From: Paraktedonobacter carboxidivorans
Lineage (GTDB): Bacteria; Chloroflexota; Ktedonobacteria; Ktedonobacterales; Ktedonobacteraceae
NCBI GenBank assembly: GCA_041156125.1
Contig: JBEVTI010000018.1
Location: 31,879 to 95,878, forward strand
DNA length: 64,000 nt
Direction of reading: 5' to 3'
Shown here: piece after piece, positions 32,103 through 40,808 of the stretch
Layout: every line of letters starts with the position of its first letter
Position numbering within the stretch: the first letter of the stretch is position 1
Program-made: the position numbers and the translations under genes
The notes under the pieces: model-generated
The model's input: the letters and a program-made list of their open reading frames with translations, nothing else
What the model was told of the DNA's origin: nothing
The model's database searches: none

Positions 32103-33650
32103 ATGTTACAACAAGATATCGCGTTGATGCCAAAATTCACACGTAGCGATGCCAATATCTCCGAACTGCTTGAGCGCATTCATGAGATTGCGGACCTGAG
32201 CGCTTTGGGGGCGCTGGCCGAATGGGATCAAAATACTGACATGCCCGAAGGCGCGGGTGAAATCCGGGGAGATCAACTGGCAACCCTGCAAGGTGTGCTC
32301 CACGAACGCTGGGTCTCTGAACGCTTAGGTTATTTGCTGGATCAACTAGAGCAAATGCACGGGCAGGCTGCTCTGAACGATGCCGATAAAGGGCTGATTC
32401 GTGAAGCCAGGCGCGGCTACGACCGCGCGACAAAGTTGCCACGTACCCTGGTTGAAGAACTGGCTCGTGTTCAGGCCGCGAGCTTTGAGTCATGGCGCAG
32501 GGCCCGTACGAACAATGACTTCGCCAGCTTCGCTCCCTGGCTGGAGCGTACCATCAGCTTGCAGCGCGAGGTCGCGGACCACCTGGGCTTCGTCGAAGCG
32601 CGCTACGACGCACTGCTTGATCAATTTGAGCCAGGCATAACCGCTAGCAAGATTGATACCCTTTTCGCACCGGTGCGTGAGATCAGCGCGGACCTGCTCA
32701 AGCGCATTCAGGCCAGCGGATATACGGTAGACGATAGCTGCTTGCAGGGCGAGTTTGCACACGAGAAACAGATGAAATTGAGCAAGGATGTCCTGCGAGC
32801 AATGGGCTATGAATTCGCGCATGGCGCCATTGCTCGCTCCCCCCATCCGTTCACCACCAGCTTTGGCAGCCCCTTTGATGTACGACTGACAATCAACCCT
32901 GACCCGCGCTTTATCCAGGCCAGCATTATGGCAGCCATTCATGAAGGCGGTCACGCGGTTTACGAGCAGGGTAGCGCGCCAACTCTGGCACGCACCATTC
33001 TGGCCGGTGGTGCCTCAATGGGCGCGCACGAATCGCAGTCGCGCCTGTGGGAAAACAATATCGGGCGCTCTCTGCCATTCTGGCGCGGACAATTCGCACT
33101 GGTACGCGAGACCTTCCCGGAACACTTCGCCAATGTCGATGTCGAGACCTTCGCACGCGCCCTTAACAAAGTGCAGCCAAGTCTGATTCGTATCGAAGCC
33201 GACGAAGTGACCTATAACCTGCATATTATCATTCGCTACGAATTGGAGCGGGCTATGGTCAACGGCGAAGTTGCCGTCGCATCCCTGCCAGGCATGTGGA
33301 CAGCCAAATACCGCGAATATCTGGGCATCGAGCCAGCGACAGATAGCGAAGGCATCCTGCAAGATGTCCATTGGAGCGGCGGTTTCGGCTACTTCCCAAC
33401 CTACACCCTGGGCAATCTCTATGGCGCGCAGATCTTCCACAAGCTTCACGAGGTCTTCCCTGATTTCGACTCACGCCTGGAGAATGGGGAAATTACCTTT
33501 ATTCTGCGCTGGCTGGAAGAGCACATGTATGCCTATGGAGCCATCTACGAGCCCGAAGACCTGATTCGACGCGTCAGCGGAGACCTCCCCAACCCCGCTT
33601 ACTTCGTCAGTTATCTGACAGACAAGTTCAGTCCCCCTCAAGCCAGCTAG
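32103..33650 (+). CDS. Carboxypeptidase Taq-type metallopeptidase (M32)
   Basis: 515 residues; AGGAAAGG lies 6 bases before the ATG. An all-helical zinc carboxypeptidase that trims C-terminal residues of peptides in the cytoplasm. The zinc motif HEGGHAVYEQG is present, with the downstream Glu ligand region GAHESQSRLWEN. Other M32 blocks are HPFTTSF, DVRLT, ADEVTYNLHIIIRYELE and WSGGFGYFPTYTLGNLYGAQ. It probably acts with the aminopeptidase encoded upstream. Confidence 0.95.
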   Translation: MLQQDIALMPKFTRSDANISELLERIHEIADLSALGALAEWDQNTDMPEGAGEIRGDQLATLQGVLHERWVSERLGYLLDQLEQMHGQAALNDADKGLIREARRGYDRATKLPRTLVEELARVQAASFESWRRARTNNDFASFAPWLERTISLQREVADHLGFVEARYDALLDQFEPGITASKIDTLFAPVREISADLLKRIQASGYTVDDSCLQGEFAHEKQMKLSKDVLRAMGYEFAHGAIARSPHPFTTSFGSPFDVRLTINPDPRFIQASIMAAIHEGGHAVYEQGSAPTLARTILAGGASMGAHESQSRLWENNIGRSLPFWRGQFALVRETFPEHFANVDVETFARALNKVQPSLIRIEADEVTYNLHIIIRYELERAMVNGEVAVASLPGMWTAKYREYLGIEPATDSEGILQDVHWSGGFGYFPTYTLGNLYGAQIFHKLHEVFPDFDSRLENGEITFILRWLEEHMYAYGAIYEPEDLIRRVSGDLPNPAYFVSYLTDKFSPPQAS

Positions 33651-33743
33651 CAGACAAGCAACCGGCATAAACCGGCAATACAAAGGCAACTTCCAGGCAA
33701 GAGCAAGGAACAGAGGACTGCAACGGATACTGGCAAAGTTACA

Positions 33744-33787
33744 GAGGAGAGCGAAGGTCATCTGGATGGATGATCTTCGCTCCCCTC
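33744..33787. terminator. 19-bp inverted repeat between convergent genes
   Basis: Arms 33744-33762 and 33769-33787 pair over 19 bases with two mismatches and a 6-base loop. It ends 5 bases before the minus-strand stop at 33793. Confidence 0.65.
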
Positions 33788-33792
33788 GATGC

Positions 33793-34110
33793 TTATCTCA
33801 TAGCTTCCTGATTGTCATCAAACGCAAGCATAAAACGCAAAACGTCCTCCGGTGCCCAGGCCGTACTTATGACAAAAAGAAACTGGTGCAGAACCGCGAA
33901 ACTTTCTAGAGCAGCTACACGCCCCTTAATAAAAGGCGCGACAGTAGGAAAGCGTGTCTCCGCGATATCTTCCAGCATCCGGCGCATCATCTCGCAGATG
34001 CTCCTGCGCTCTTCATAGCGCCCACGGGCAATAGCCGCCGCCAGCGTCTCCTGGCAAACATAGGCGGTACTCTCTTCTCGTGTATACCTGGGCTTTTGTA
34101 CGATTTTCAT
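33793..34110 (-). CDS. Hypothetical protein
   Basis: 105 residues from ATG 34110 (GGGAAG 7 bases upstream; the frame extends to 34128). Soluble and mainly helical by composition, with a middle segment of alternating Arg/Glu and Met/Ile (ERRSICEMMRRMLEDIAE) and a C-terminal Phe/Leu-rich helix. No family is recognised. It stands alone between a hairpin and the epimerase gene. Confidence 0.6.
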   Translation of the reverse strand: MKIVQKPRYTREESTAYVCQETLAAAIARGRYEERRSICEMMRRMLEDIAETRFPTVAPFIKGRVAALESFAVLHQFLFVISTAWAPEDVLRFMLAFDDNQEAMR

Positions 34111-34202
34111 CTTCGATCTTCCCTTCATTTAATCGTGATACTTTGAACAATTGCCATCCGCAGCAGAGAATAAGTAGTTGCTATCCTCTGCCTGGTTTAT
34201 TA

Positions 34203-34235
34203 CAGTGGAACTGTCACGGAACGACTGTTCCACTG
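34203..34235 (-). terminator. 9-bp hairpin downstream of the epimerase gene
   Basis: Arms 34203-34211 and 34227-34235 are exact reverse complements with a 15-base loop, 93 bases after the stop at 34329. Its role as a terminator is uncertain. Confidence 0.35.
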
Positions 34236-34328
34236 GCGATCTGGCAATGATTCTAAGGAATTTAAGATCCTCTAAGAAGAGTAATACGTCAGTGTCTGCG
34301 AAAAACGGAAAGTTTTTGGAGGCAAAAA

Positions 34329-34736
34329 TTATACTTTTTCTAGCAACTCCAGCAACACGCCATTGGTACCCTTAGGGTGCAGGAAGATCGCGCGGCCCTC
34401 GGCTGCCAGGCGTGGCGTGGTATCGAGCACCGCCGCCCCCTGCTCCTGCATTTCTCGTAGAGCAAGCTCGATATTTTCGACCTCCAGGCAGATATGGTGC
34501 AAACCCTCGCCACGTTTCTCCAGGAAATTATTCAGGCTGGTAGCAGTGGCAGCTGGCTCTATTAATTCAATCTCGCTGCCGCCTGGTCCACCCATAGGCA
34601 GAAAGGCAATGCGCACTTGCTCGCCAGGCACCTCTTTGATCTCGCTGGGAACAAGACCAAGCGTATCACGATAAAAGGTCAGCGCCTGCTCGATGTTACG
34701 CACAATAATCGCGACGTGATCAATGCGTCTGGGCAT
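34329..34736 (-). CDS. mce: Methylmalonyl-CoA epimerase (VOC family)
   Basis: 135 residues, the family length. It interconverts (2R)- and (2S)-methylmalonyl-CoA in propionate and odd-chain fatty acid metabolism. Metal ligands of the vicinal-oxygen-chelate fold are in place: His in RIDHVAIIV, Glu in SEIELIEP, His in GLHHICLEV, and Glu in VLLELLEKV. The start MPRRIDHVAI is the usual one. The mutase is not in this window. The upstream DUF402 gene lies 16 bases away on the same strand, so the two probably share a transcript. Confidence 0.93.
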   Translation of the reverse strand: MPRRIDHVAIIVRNIEQALTFYRDTLGLVPSEIKEVPGEQVRIAFLPMGGPGGSEIELIEPAATATSLNNFLEKRGEGLHHICLEVENIELALREMQEQGAAVLDTTPRLAAEGRAIFLHPKGTNGVLLELLEKV

Positions 34737-34752
34737 GTTCTTTCCCTTTTCA

Positions 34753-35313
34753 TTAGATTTTGGGGCAAAGTTCCCGGTGAAAATCGGCCTGATTCAGAGT
34801 ATGAGGAACGAGACTGAACAGGCCAGTGCCAAGTTGAATGGCATTAGTCAGAGTCTGCTGAGCAATCAGCGAGCCAATGCGCGTCTCCTCGCTATATTGA
34901 AGCAGTTCAGCTGCTTGCTCAAATTCCACCAGCGTCAGCACTTCATAGCTCAAATCTGGTTTGACCAGCAGATTCAGATCCAGATCAATGTAAGTCAGCC
35001 GCTCCAATTCAATGTGAGCCGGTTGAATAATCGTGGCGTACGTATGTATTAATTCACGGCCAGCATAAAAAGCGCTTAGCGTATACCAGCGTTCTGGCCA
35101 GAAAAATTGCACGCAATTATTGCGTAAAGGGCGTGTAGCTGTACTCCAATTCATAGGGGTACCAGCAGGCAGCCAGAGACGCAAACAATCACTGGCTACC
35201 TCAAGATTACCCTCATCTCCCAGACGCGTCTCGGCACTCAGACGATAGCCTCGCCACTTACCTCGTACCATCTGATCATAACTTCGACTCTCTACCTGAA
35301 AATCCGCTTGCAT
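34753..35313 (-). CDS. DUF402-domain protein
   Basis: 186 residues from ATG 35313. The open frame runs further to 35493, but that part reads through the gyrA palindrome and has no ribosome site, so I reject it. DUF402 features: RNNCVQFFWPERWYTLSAFYAGRELI, then the metal-binding acidic segment YIDLDLNLLVKPD, and the closing LTLVEFEQA. Characterised relatives are nucleoside di/triphosphatases and FomD. The usual third Asp of the D-L-x-L-D motif is Asn here, which may weaken metal binding. Function inferred only at family level. Confidence 0.75.
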   Translation of the reverse strand: MQADFQVESRSYDQMVRGKWRGYRLSAETRLGDEGNLEVASDCLRLWLPAGTPMNWSTATRPLRNNCVQFFWPERWYTLSAFYAGRELIHTYATIIQPAHIELERLTYIDLDLNLLVKPDLSYEVLTLVEFEQAAELLQYSEETRIGSLIAQQTLTNAIQLGTGLFSLVPHTLNQADFHRELCPKI

Positions 35314-35418
35314 GGATAAACCTCGCTTTCTGTACGAGGAGACTTTATCACGCTTTTGCCCGACTGGCAACCTGTACACCGCAGAGGGAAGCCAGGGCTG
35401 TTTCAAGTCTCTTTCCTC

Positions 35419-35499
35419 AGTCATTTGCCCCTGTTTGAAGCAGACGAGCCACATGGGTACGCCATGTGGCTCGTCTGCTTCAAACAGGGGCAAATGACT
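35419..35499 (-). terminator. 38-bp perfect inverted repeat overlapping the gyrA stop codon
   Basis: Arms 35419-35456 and 35462-35499 are exact reverse complements with a 5-base loop. The arm on the gyrA side includes two bases of its TAG stop (35498-35500). Confidence 0.8.
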
Positions 35500-37993
35500 A
35501 CTCTTCCTGGCCAGCTTCCTGAGATTCGGCTTCTACCTCAGCCTCACCCTCTTCCTCTTTTTCATCATCCTTTTTGCCGTTAGTGGTAGAAACGGATACC
35601 ACAGTATCGCCATCGGCAAGATTCTGGACAAGCGTGCCCTGAGTGGTACGCCCAAGTACACGGATGGCGCTAAGATCCATGCGAATGACCACACCAGCAG
35701 CGGAAACGATTACCAGGTCGCTGTCGTATTCAGTAACCAGGCGCGCGGCTGCGATCTTGCCGGTCTTCTTGGTCAGGCGGGCAGTTAAGATGCCAGCCCC
35801 ACCGCGATTGTGGCGAGGATACTCGTCAATCGGCGTACGTTTGCCATAGCCATTTTCTGTGACTACCAGAAGTTCGCCACCTGAAAGGGCAAGATTGAGC
35901 GAGACCAGTGTATCACCAGCAGTGAGGCGAATGCCACGCACACCTCCACTGGTACGCGAGGCAGAGCGCAGTTCCGCGACAGTGAAGCGGATAGCCTGGC
36001 CACCAGCAGTGATCATCAGCACCTCATCCTCAGAGCGCGCAGTGCGAGCACTGATCAGCTCGTCATCTTCCTCCAGATCCATAGCGATCAGACCATTGCG
36101 ACGTACTACCTCAAATTCGCTCATGACCGTCTTTTTGACTTCGCCCTTTCTGGTCGCCAGAATCATAAAGTCACGACTGACAGCTTTCGGCACAGTCACA
36201 ACCGCCGTCACACGCTCGCGCTGCTCAATATTAATCAGATTGATGATATGCTCGCCCTTGGCCGTACGGCTGGTATCAGGCAGTTCAAAAACCCGCAACT
36301 GGAAGACACGTCCGCGATCGGTAAAGAAGAGCAGGCTATCATGCGACTCGGTGACAATCAACTGGCGCACAGCGTCATCTTCGCGCGTCGCCATACCCGT
36401 GATACCTCGTCCCCCACGACGCTGAGCGCGATAGGTATTGGAGGGCAAGCGCTTGATATAGCCTTTTTCCGTTAACGTCACCACCACCTCTTCATTAGTA
36501 ATCAGATCCTCATCGCGGAAATCGCTGGCCTCAGCCTCACCCAGGTCGCTGCGCCGGGCATCGCCGTATTTTCCCTTCAATTCCTCAAGGTCAGCCTTGA
36601 TCAACTTACGAATCTCGTTGATGTCAGATAGAAGTAACTGGTAGTAGAGAATATTCTTCAGCACCTCACTCAGTTCTTCCTCAATCTTACTGCGCTCCAT
36701 GGCCACCAGGCGTCCCAGGCGGATATCCAGTACAGCTTTGCATTGCTCATCAGAAAGCGCGAACTCGCGTTGCAGGCGAGCAGTTGCGACCTCAGCCGTC
36801 TGTGACTCACGAATGGCGCGAATTACCGCGTCCAGATTATCCAGAACGATCTTCAAGCCGTCCAGGATATGCCGGCGTGCCTCAGCTTTGCGCAATTCGT
36901 AGCGCGTGCGGCGCATCAAGACAACCTCGCGATGGTTGATATAATGCTGCAAAAAGGCTTTGAGGGTCAGAATACGCGGCTGTTGATCCACCAGAGCCAG
37001 CATATTGGCGTTAAAAGCGCTCTGCATGGCCGTGTACTTGAAAAGCGAGTTAAGTACGCTCTCGGGGGTAGCGTCGCGTTTCAGTTCGATAAGCATACGC
37101 ATACCATGGCGATCGGACTCATCGCGCACCTCTGAGATACCATCGATCTTCTTGTCCCGAGCCATTTCAGCGATCTTTTTAACCAGATCAGCTTTATTCA
37201 CCTGGTAGGGCAATTCAGTGACAATAATCGCTATGCGCCCATGCTCAGCCTCTTCAAACTGCGTGCGCGCTCGCACCACCACCCGACCTCGCCCACTGGC
37301 ATACATGCTGCGAATGCCCTCGCGTCCCTGAATGATACCGCCTGTAGGAAAATCCGGGCCGCGCACAATTCGCGAAAGCTCTTCAGTCGTCGCCTCTGAA
37401 TTATCGATCAGATACGCGATACCATTGCATACCTCAAGCAAATTGTGAGGAGGAATATTCGTCGCCATACCGACCGCAATACCTGTCGAACCATTTAAAA
37501 GAAGATTGGGCAGCCGCGACGGCAAGACCCAGGGTTCCGTTGTCTGATTATCATAGTTCGGCCTGAAATCAACTGTATCTTTTTCAATATCGCGCAGTAG
37601 CTCATCAGCGATTGCCGCAAGTTTTGCCTCGGTATACCTCATGGCTGCCGGGGGATCATCATCCTGGGAGCCAAAATTGCCTTGACCGAGCACTAGTGGA
37701 TAGCGCATGGACCATGGCTGAGCCAGACGTACCAGAGCGTCATACACGGAGGCATCACCATGAGGATGATAGCTTTTCAAGACCTCACCAACCGTACCCG
37801 CGCATTTACGATACGACTTTGTGGACTGCAAGCCCATCTGATCCATGGCATAGAGAATGCGCCGATGAACAGGCTTCAAACCATCGCGGACATCCGGCAG
37901 AGCACGACTCACAATCACGCTCATCGAGTAATCCAGATAAGCCCCTGTCATCTCTTCTACAATATTAACGGTTTTAACAGTGCCGAGTTCCAT
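35498..37993 (-). CDS. gyrA: DNA gyrase subunit A
   Basis: 831 residues; GAGG lies 8 bases before the ATG. DNA-cleaving subunit of gyrase. Seen: the winged-helix region SVIVSRALPDVRDGLKPVHRR, catalytic Tyr120 in AMRYTEA, and the GyrA box QRRGGRG at the head of the C-terminal beta-pinwheel, marking gyrase rather than topoisomerase IV. An acidic Glu-rich tail follows. In the quinolone-resistance segment (HPHGDASVYDAL) the position matching E. coli Ser83 is Ala81. gyrB is not adjacent. A promoter lies at 38094-38122. Confidence 0.97.
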   Translation of the reverse strand: MELGTVKTVNIVEEMTGAYLDYSMSVIVSRALPDVRDGLKPVHRRILYAMDQMGLQSTKSYRKCAGTVGEVLKSYHPHGDASVYDALVRLAQPWSMRYPLVLGQGNFGSQDDDPPAAMRYTEAKLAAIADELLRDIEKDTVDFRPNYDNQTTEPWVLPSRLPNLLLNGSTGIAVGMATNIPPHNLLEVCNGIAYLIDNSEATTEELSRIVRGPDFPTGGIIQGREGIRSMYASGRGRVVVRARTQFEEAEHGRIAIIVTELPYQVNKADLVKKIAEMARDKKIDGISEVRDESDRHGMRMLIELKRDATPESVLNSLFKYTAMQSAFNANMLALVDQQPRILTLKAFLQHYINHREVVLMRRTRYELRKAEARRHILDGLKIVLDNLDAVIRAIRESQTAEVATARLQREFALSDEQCKAVLDIRLGRLVAMERSKIEEELSEVLKNILYYQLLLSDINEIRKLIKADLEELKGKYGDARRSDLGEAEASDFRDEDLITNEEVVVTLTEKGYIKRLPSNTYRAQRRGGRGITGMATREDDAVRQLIVTESHDSLLFFTDRGRVFQLRVFELPDTSRTAKGEHIINLINIEQRERVTAVVTVPKAVSRDFMILATRKGEVKKTVMSEFEVVRRNGLIAMDLEEDDELISARTARSEDEVLMITAGGQAIRFTVAELRSASRTSGGVRGIRLTAGDTLVSLNLALSGGELLVVTENGYGKRTPIDEYPRHNRGGAGILTARLTKKTGKIAAARLVTEYDSDLVIVSAAGVVIRMDLSAIRVLGRTTQGTLVQNLADGDTVVSVSTTNGKKDDEKEEEGEAEVEAESQEAGQEE

Positions 37994-38500
37994 GAGAAAT
38001 CCTCTTTAATACAAAATCTATAGAAATTCCGCGGGTGGAAGGGAAGAAAAGCCAGGCGAGGATTTTGGAAAATTCAAGCCTCAAACCCTCCCCATTATAG
38101 CACATTTCAGGAACTAGAACAAGCGTAGAAAAGTTATATCGATCGCCTTCTATCCTTATGGCGAGCCAGATGATTTCGCCACGCGGGGTATTCTAAATAT
38201 AACAGGCGGAGTTGCTGCAAGCACGATTGTATTGGCATATCATGATACACATTATTGAAAATTTGGCCAAAATACTCTAGGCTTTAAAGGGACTCTGTGG
38301 TATCATTAACGTACTAGAGGTTTCAGTGCAAGTCTGAGAGCAAAACCGTCTGTTGCTGAAACAATGTTCGAGTATACTATCTCTGGCGGCGTGGCATTCT
38401 AACCAGGATAGTTTTTGTGATGAAGGTTGGAGACGTGTTCAGCCACGTCTTTCACCAGATAGTATTACCTCAGGCCATAAGGGGAGGGAGGCCAGATCAT
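37994..38500. other. Divergent intergenic region between gyrA and cvpA-like gene
   Basis: 507 bases. It holds the gyrA promoter and, at 38320-38362, a 7-bp pair (GTTTCAG with CTGAAAC) that could fold as a leader hairpin for the + strand genes. No ORF with a ribosome site and no known riboswitch was recognised. Confidence 0.45.
38094..38122 (-). promoter_or_regulatory. gyrA promoter
   Basis: Perfect TATAAT (38094-38099, minus strand) with an upstream TG giving an extended -10, and a weak -35 TTGTTC (38117-38122) at 17 bases. It lies about 100 bases before the gyrA start. Confidence 0.55.
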
Positions 38501-39073
38501 ATGTCTTTATCACTGAGCGCACCACAGTGCTTCTTTCTCATCATCCTTGCGTTTGCTGTGGTTGGCTTTCAAAGAGGATGGAAGAGAGAACTGGTTTCGC
38601 TTGGGTTTTCCCTGGTTGGAGTTCTATTTCTCTATCTGGGCGGTGGCACCGGACTGGCACAGTTTCTCTTTCTACGCTTACCGGTAATCGCTCAAATTGT
38701 AGTAGGTGGATCAAGTACAAATACTCCAACAGGAACTGTACCAACGGGCGATGTGCTCGCAACCACAATTATCACCTTTATCGTGATTATTGGAGCTGGC
38801 TACCTGGTCGGCAATAGGGCATTTCCTAAGGCTAACGCGCCAGCAGAGCGCTTATTGGGAATTCTTCCGGCCATTGTCAGTGGCTATTTCTTGATGCTTT
38901 ATGTGACGAATGTGCTTTCAAAAGCGCAATTGATCACCTTTGGTGTGAGTACTCCCAAACAGGATACTATTGGCAGCTATATGTTGGTCATCGTGGTTGT
39001 CGCTGTGGTCATCATCGTCGCAGCTCTGGTAGCAACCAGCGCGAAAAAGTCCTCTGGCGGCGGGAAGAAATAG
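38501..39073 (+). CDS. CvpA-like membrane protein
   Basis: 190 residues from ATG 38501; a strong GGGAGGGAGG lies upstream, while the longer frame to 38417 lacks one. Four membrane helices are visible (about 8-25, 30-55, 85-108, and the C-terminal run of Val/Ile at 155-178), with a short FQRGWKRELV loop after helix 1, as in CvpA/colicin V production proteins. The tail is Lys/Gly-rich. It is followed 24 bases later by the PH/PASTA membrane protein and likely forms an operon with it. The molecular role of the family is unclear. Confidence 0.75.
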   Translation: MSLSLSAPQCFFLIILAFAVVGFQRGWKRELVSLGFSLVGVLFLYLGGGTGLAQFLFLRLPVIAQIVVGGSSTNTPTGTVPTGDVLATTIITFIVIIGAGYLVGNRAFPKANAPAERLLGILPAIVSGYFLMLYVTNVLSKAQLITFGVSTPKQDTIGSYMLVIVVVAVVIIVAALVATSAKKSSGGGKK

Positions 39074-39097
39074 CACCAGGTGTGAGGTGATGTTGTA

Positions 39098-40657
39098 ATG
39101 AGTACACAAGTGACAGTGCCTCCAGAATGGGTTGCCAAACGGCACGAATTTGGTGGGCTCCGCCAGATAAGGCGCGACGAGAATAAGAAATTAACCTTTA
39201 AGGGCCAGGATCAGGATGAAGAGGTGAAAATGGTGGTGCGCCAGCATCCCTTCTTTCTGATCAAGCCTGCTTTGCCCGCGCTTGTCTCCCTGATCCTCCT
39301 GGCCGTTGTGCTGAGCCTTTTTATTCGCACTCCCAGCTTAGCGCCGGTCTGGACGCTGCTTACTGGTAGCTTAATCCTCATCTTTCTGATCGCAACGAGC
39401 ATCTTCATCTGGCGCTATTTCATCAACTGGTGGATGAACATCGATATTATTACCAATAAGCGCGTCATTGTTTGTCGGGGCTTCCTGCTCCCCACGCGTA
39501 AGGTGACTACCCTCGATAAAATCGTCCAAATTTCTGTCGAACAGAAGACGTTTTCGCGCATTCTGTTCCAATTTGGAGATGTTCACCTTTATATCACCGG
39601 CAGCGATTATGTGATGCGAGATGTTCCCAAGCCCCATGAGGTCAGAGACGCTGTTCATGGCGTGCATCAGGATTTTAAGCAGAAAGCCAAGCCGGCAAAA
39701 GAATTACCCAAACTCAAAGATCCTGAAATGAGCAAATTGATCACAGAACTAGGAAGAAAGGAGAAGGTGCCAGAATTGCCAGATGCTGATAAAGCTTTCT
39801 CTCAGGCACATGATTTAACTCATCTGCGCAGACCCCTGCGCCGCTTCGGCGGACCCTTACGCCTCGCCGCTAATGTGACCTATTCCTCAGATGAACACAC
39901 AGTCATGTACATTCAACGATCGAAATGGCTGCTTGCTTTCCGCCTGGCTCTGCCTACGTTGGGGCTACTGGCCTCAGTCGTTACAACTTTTGTCGTCACG
40001 CAGATCGCCATCTTTACCGTGATCCTTGCTGTGATCATGCTGGGCATCATGGGTCTGCTAACCATTAACTTTGTCGATGACGTGTTTATCCTGACAAATA
40101 AACGCATTATCGATATCGAGCGAAAGTTCATCTTCTTCTTTGAAGAGCGTATCGAAGCCGAATACAAAAATATCAAAGATACTAAAATCCAGGTCACCAA
40201 TGTTTTCCAACTTATGTTGGATGTCGGCAATCTCTTGATTGAGACGCCAGGCAACAACCCTGACATCAAAATGACCTTAATCGACCATCCGTTTTTTATC
40301 GCGGACCGCATCAACCAGATGAAAAGCTTTAAAGATAAAGCGGATAAGGCCAAAGACCATAACAGACGCCAGGATGAACTGATCGGGTGGTTCACCAATG
40401 TGGCGTTTGTGTTGGAGAAAAAGATGATCAGCAAAGGTGTGCCCGATTTTCAGAGAATGGATTTCTGGAGCGCGGCTTCCATGGCAGCCGAGATCGGTAT
40501 GAAAGTTATTCCAGTGGGCGAGGATGATTCATATCCACAAATAGAGCCGGGGCACATCGTTTCACAAGTTCCCTTGCCCGGAACGCTGATGGATATCGAT
40601 CCCGATTCTCCTACGGGTCGGCCACAAATTCACGTAGTCTTGAGTAAACGCGGCTAG
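39098..40657 (+). CDS. Membrane protein with two bacterial PH domains and C-terminal PASTA-like domain
   Basis: 519 residues; GAGGTGA precedes the ATG. The first unit has a helix pair (about 60-110) and a bacterial PH domain with WMNIDIITNKRVIVCRGFLLPTRKV and FGDVHLYITGSDY. The second repeats the plan (helix pair about 280-325, VFILTNKRIIDIERKF, DVGNLLIETPGNNP). The final 75 residues have the PASTA pattern: an AAEIGMKV helix, PGHIVSQVPLPGTLMDID, then VVLSKRG. PASTA domains usually bind peptidoglycan outside the cell on kinases, so finding one here on the cytoplasmic side of PH repeats is odd. Topology is not certain. Confidence 0.8.
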   Translation: MSTQVTVPPEWVAKRHEFGGLRQIRRDENKKLTFKGQDQDEEVKMVVRQHPFFLIKPALPALVSLILLAVVLSLFIRTPSLAPVWTLLTGSLILIFLIATSIFIWRYFINWWMNIDIITNKRVIVCRGFLLPTRKVTTLDKIVQISVEQKTFSRILFQFGDVHLYITGSDYVMRDVPKPHEVRDAVHGVHQDFKQKAKPAKELPKLKDPEMSKLITELGRKEKVPELPDADKAFSQAHDLTHLRRPLRRFGGPLRLAANVTYSSDEHTVMYIQRSKWLLAFRLALPTLGLLASVVTTFVVTQIAIFTVILAVIMLGIMGLLTINFVDDVFILTNKRIIDIERKFIFFFEERIEAEYKNIKDTKIQVTNVFQLMLDVGNLLIETPGNNPDIKMTLIDHPFFIADRINQMKSFKDKADKAKDHNRRQDELIGWFTNVAFVLEKKMISKGVPDFQRMDFWSAASMAAEIGMKVIPVGEDDSYPQIEPGHIVSQVPLPGTLMDIDPDSPTGRPQIHVVLSKRG

Positions 40658-40745
40658 CAATTTTTATCAAGCATGCTGAGCTTTGAGCAGGTACTCGTTG
40701 TCTTGCCTGCTCGCTCAGTTCAGGGCGAAACGATCACATGCAAAC

Positions 40746-40799
40746 AAAAAGAGAGGATCTGGATCAGCAATACTGCGCTGATCCAGATCCTCTCTTTTT
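40746..40799. terminator. 23-bp bidirectional terminator hairpin
   Basis: Arms 40746-40768 and 40777-40799 are exact reverse complements with an 8-base loop, flanked by A5 and T5 runs, between convergent stops at 40657 and 40809. Confidence 0.85.
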
Positions 40800-40808
40800 A
40801 TAAGGGTC

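Noticed and set aside
35314..35493. N-terminal extension of the DUF402 gene
   Set aside because: It is translated from the gyrA palindrome, has no ribosome site and does not resemble the family.
38320..38362. Riboswitch before the CvpA-like gene
   Set aside because: One short bulged stem only; it does not match any known riboswitch layout I could recall.
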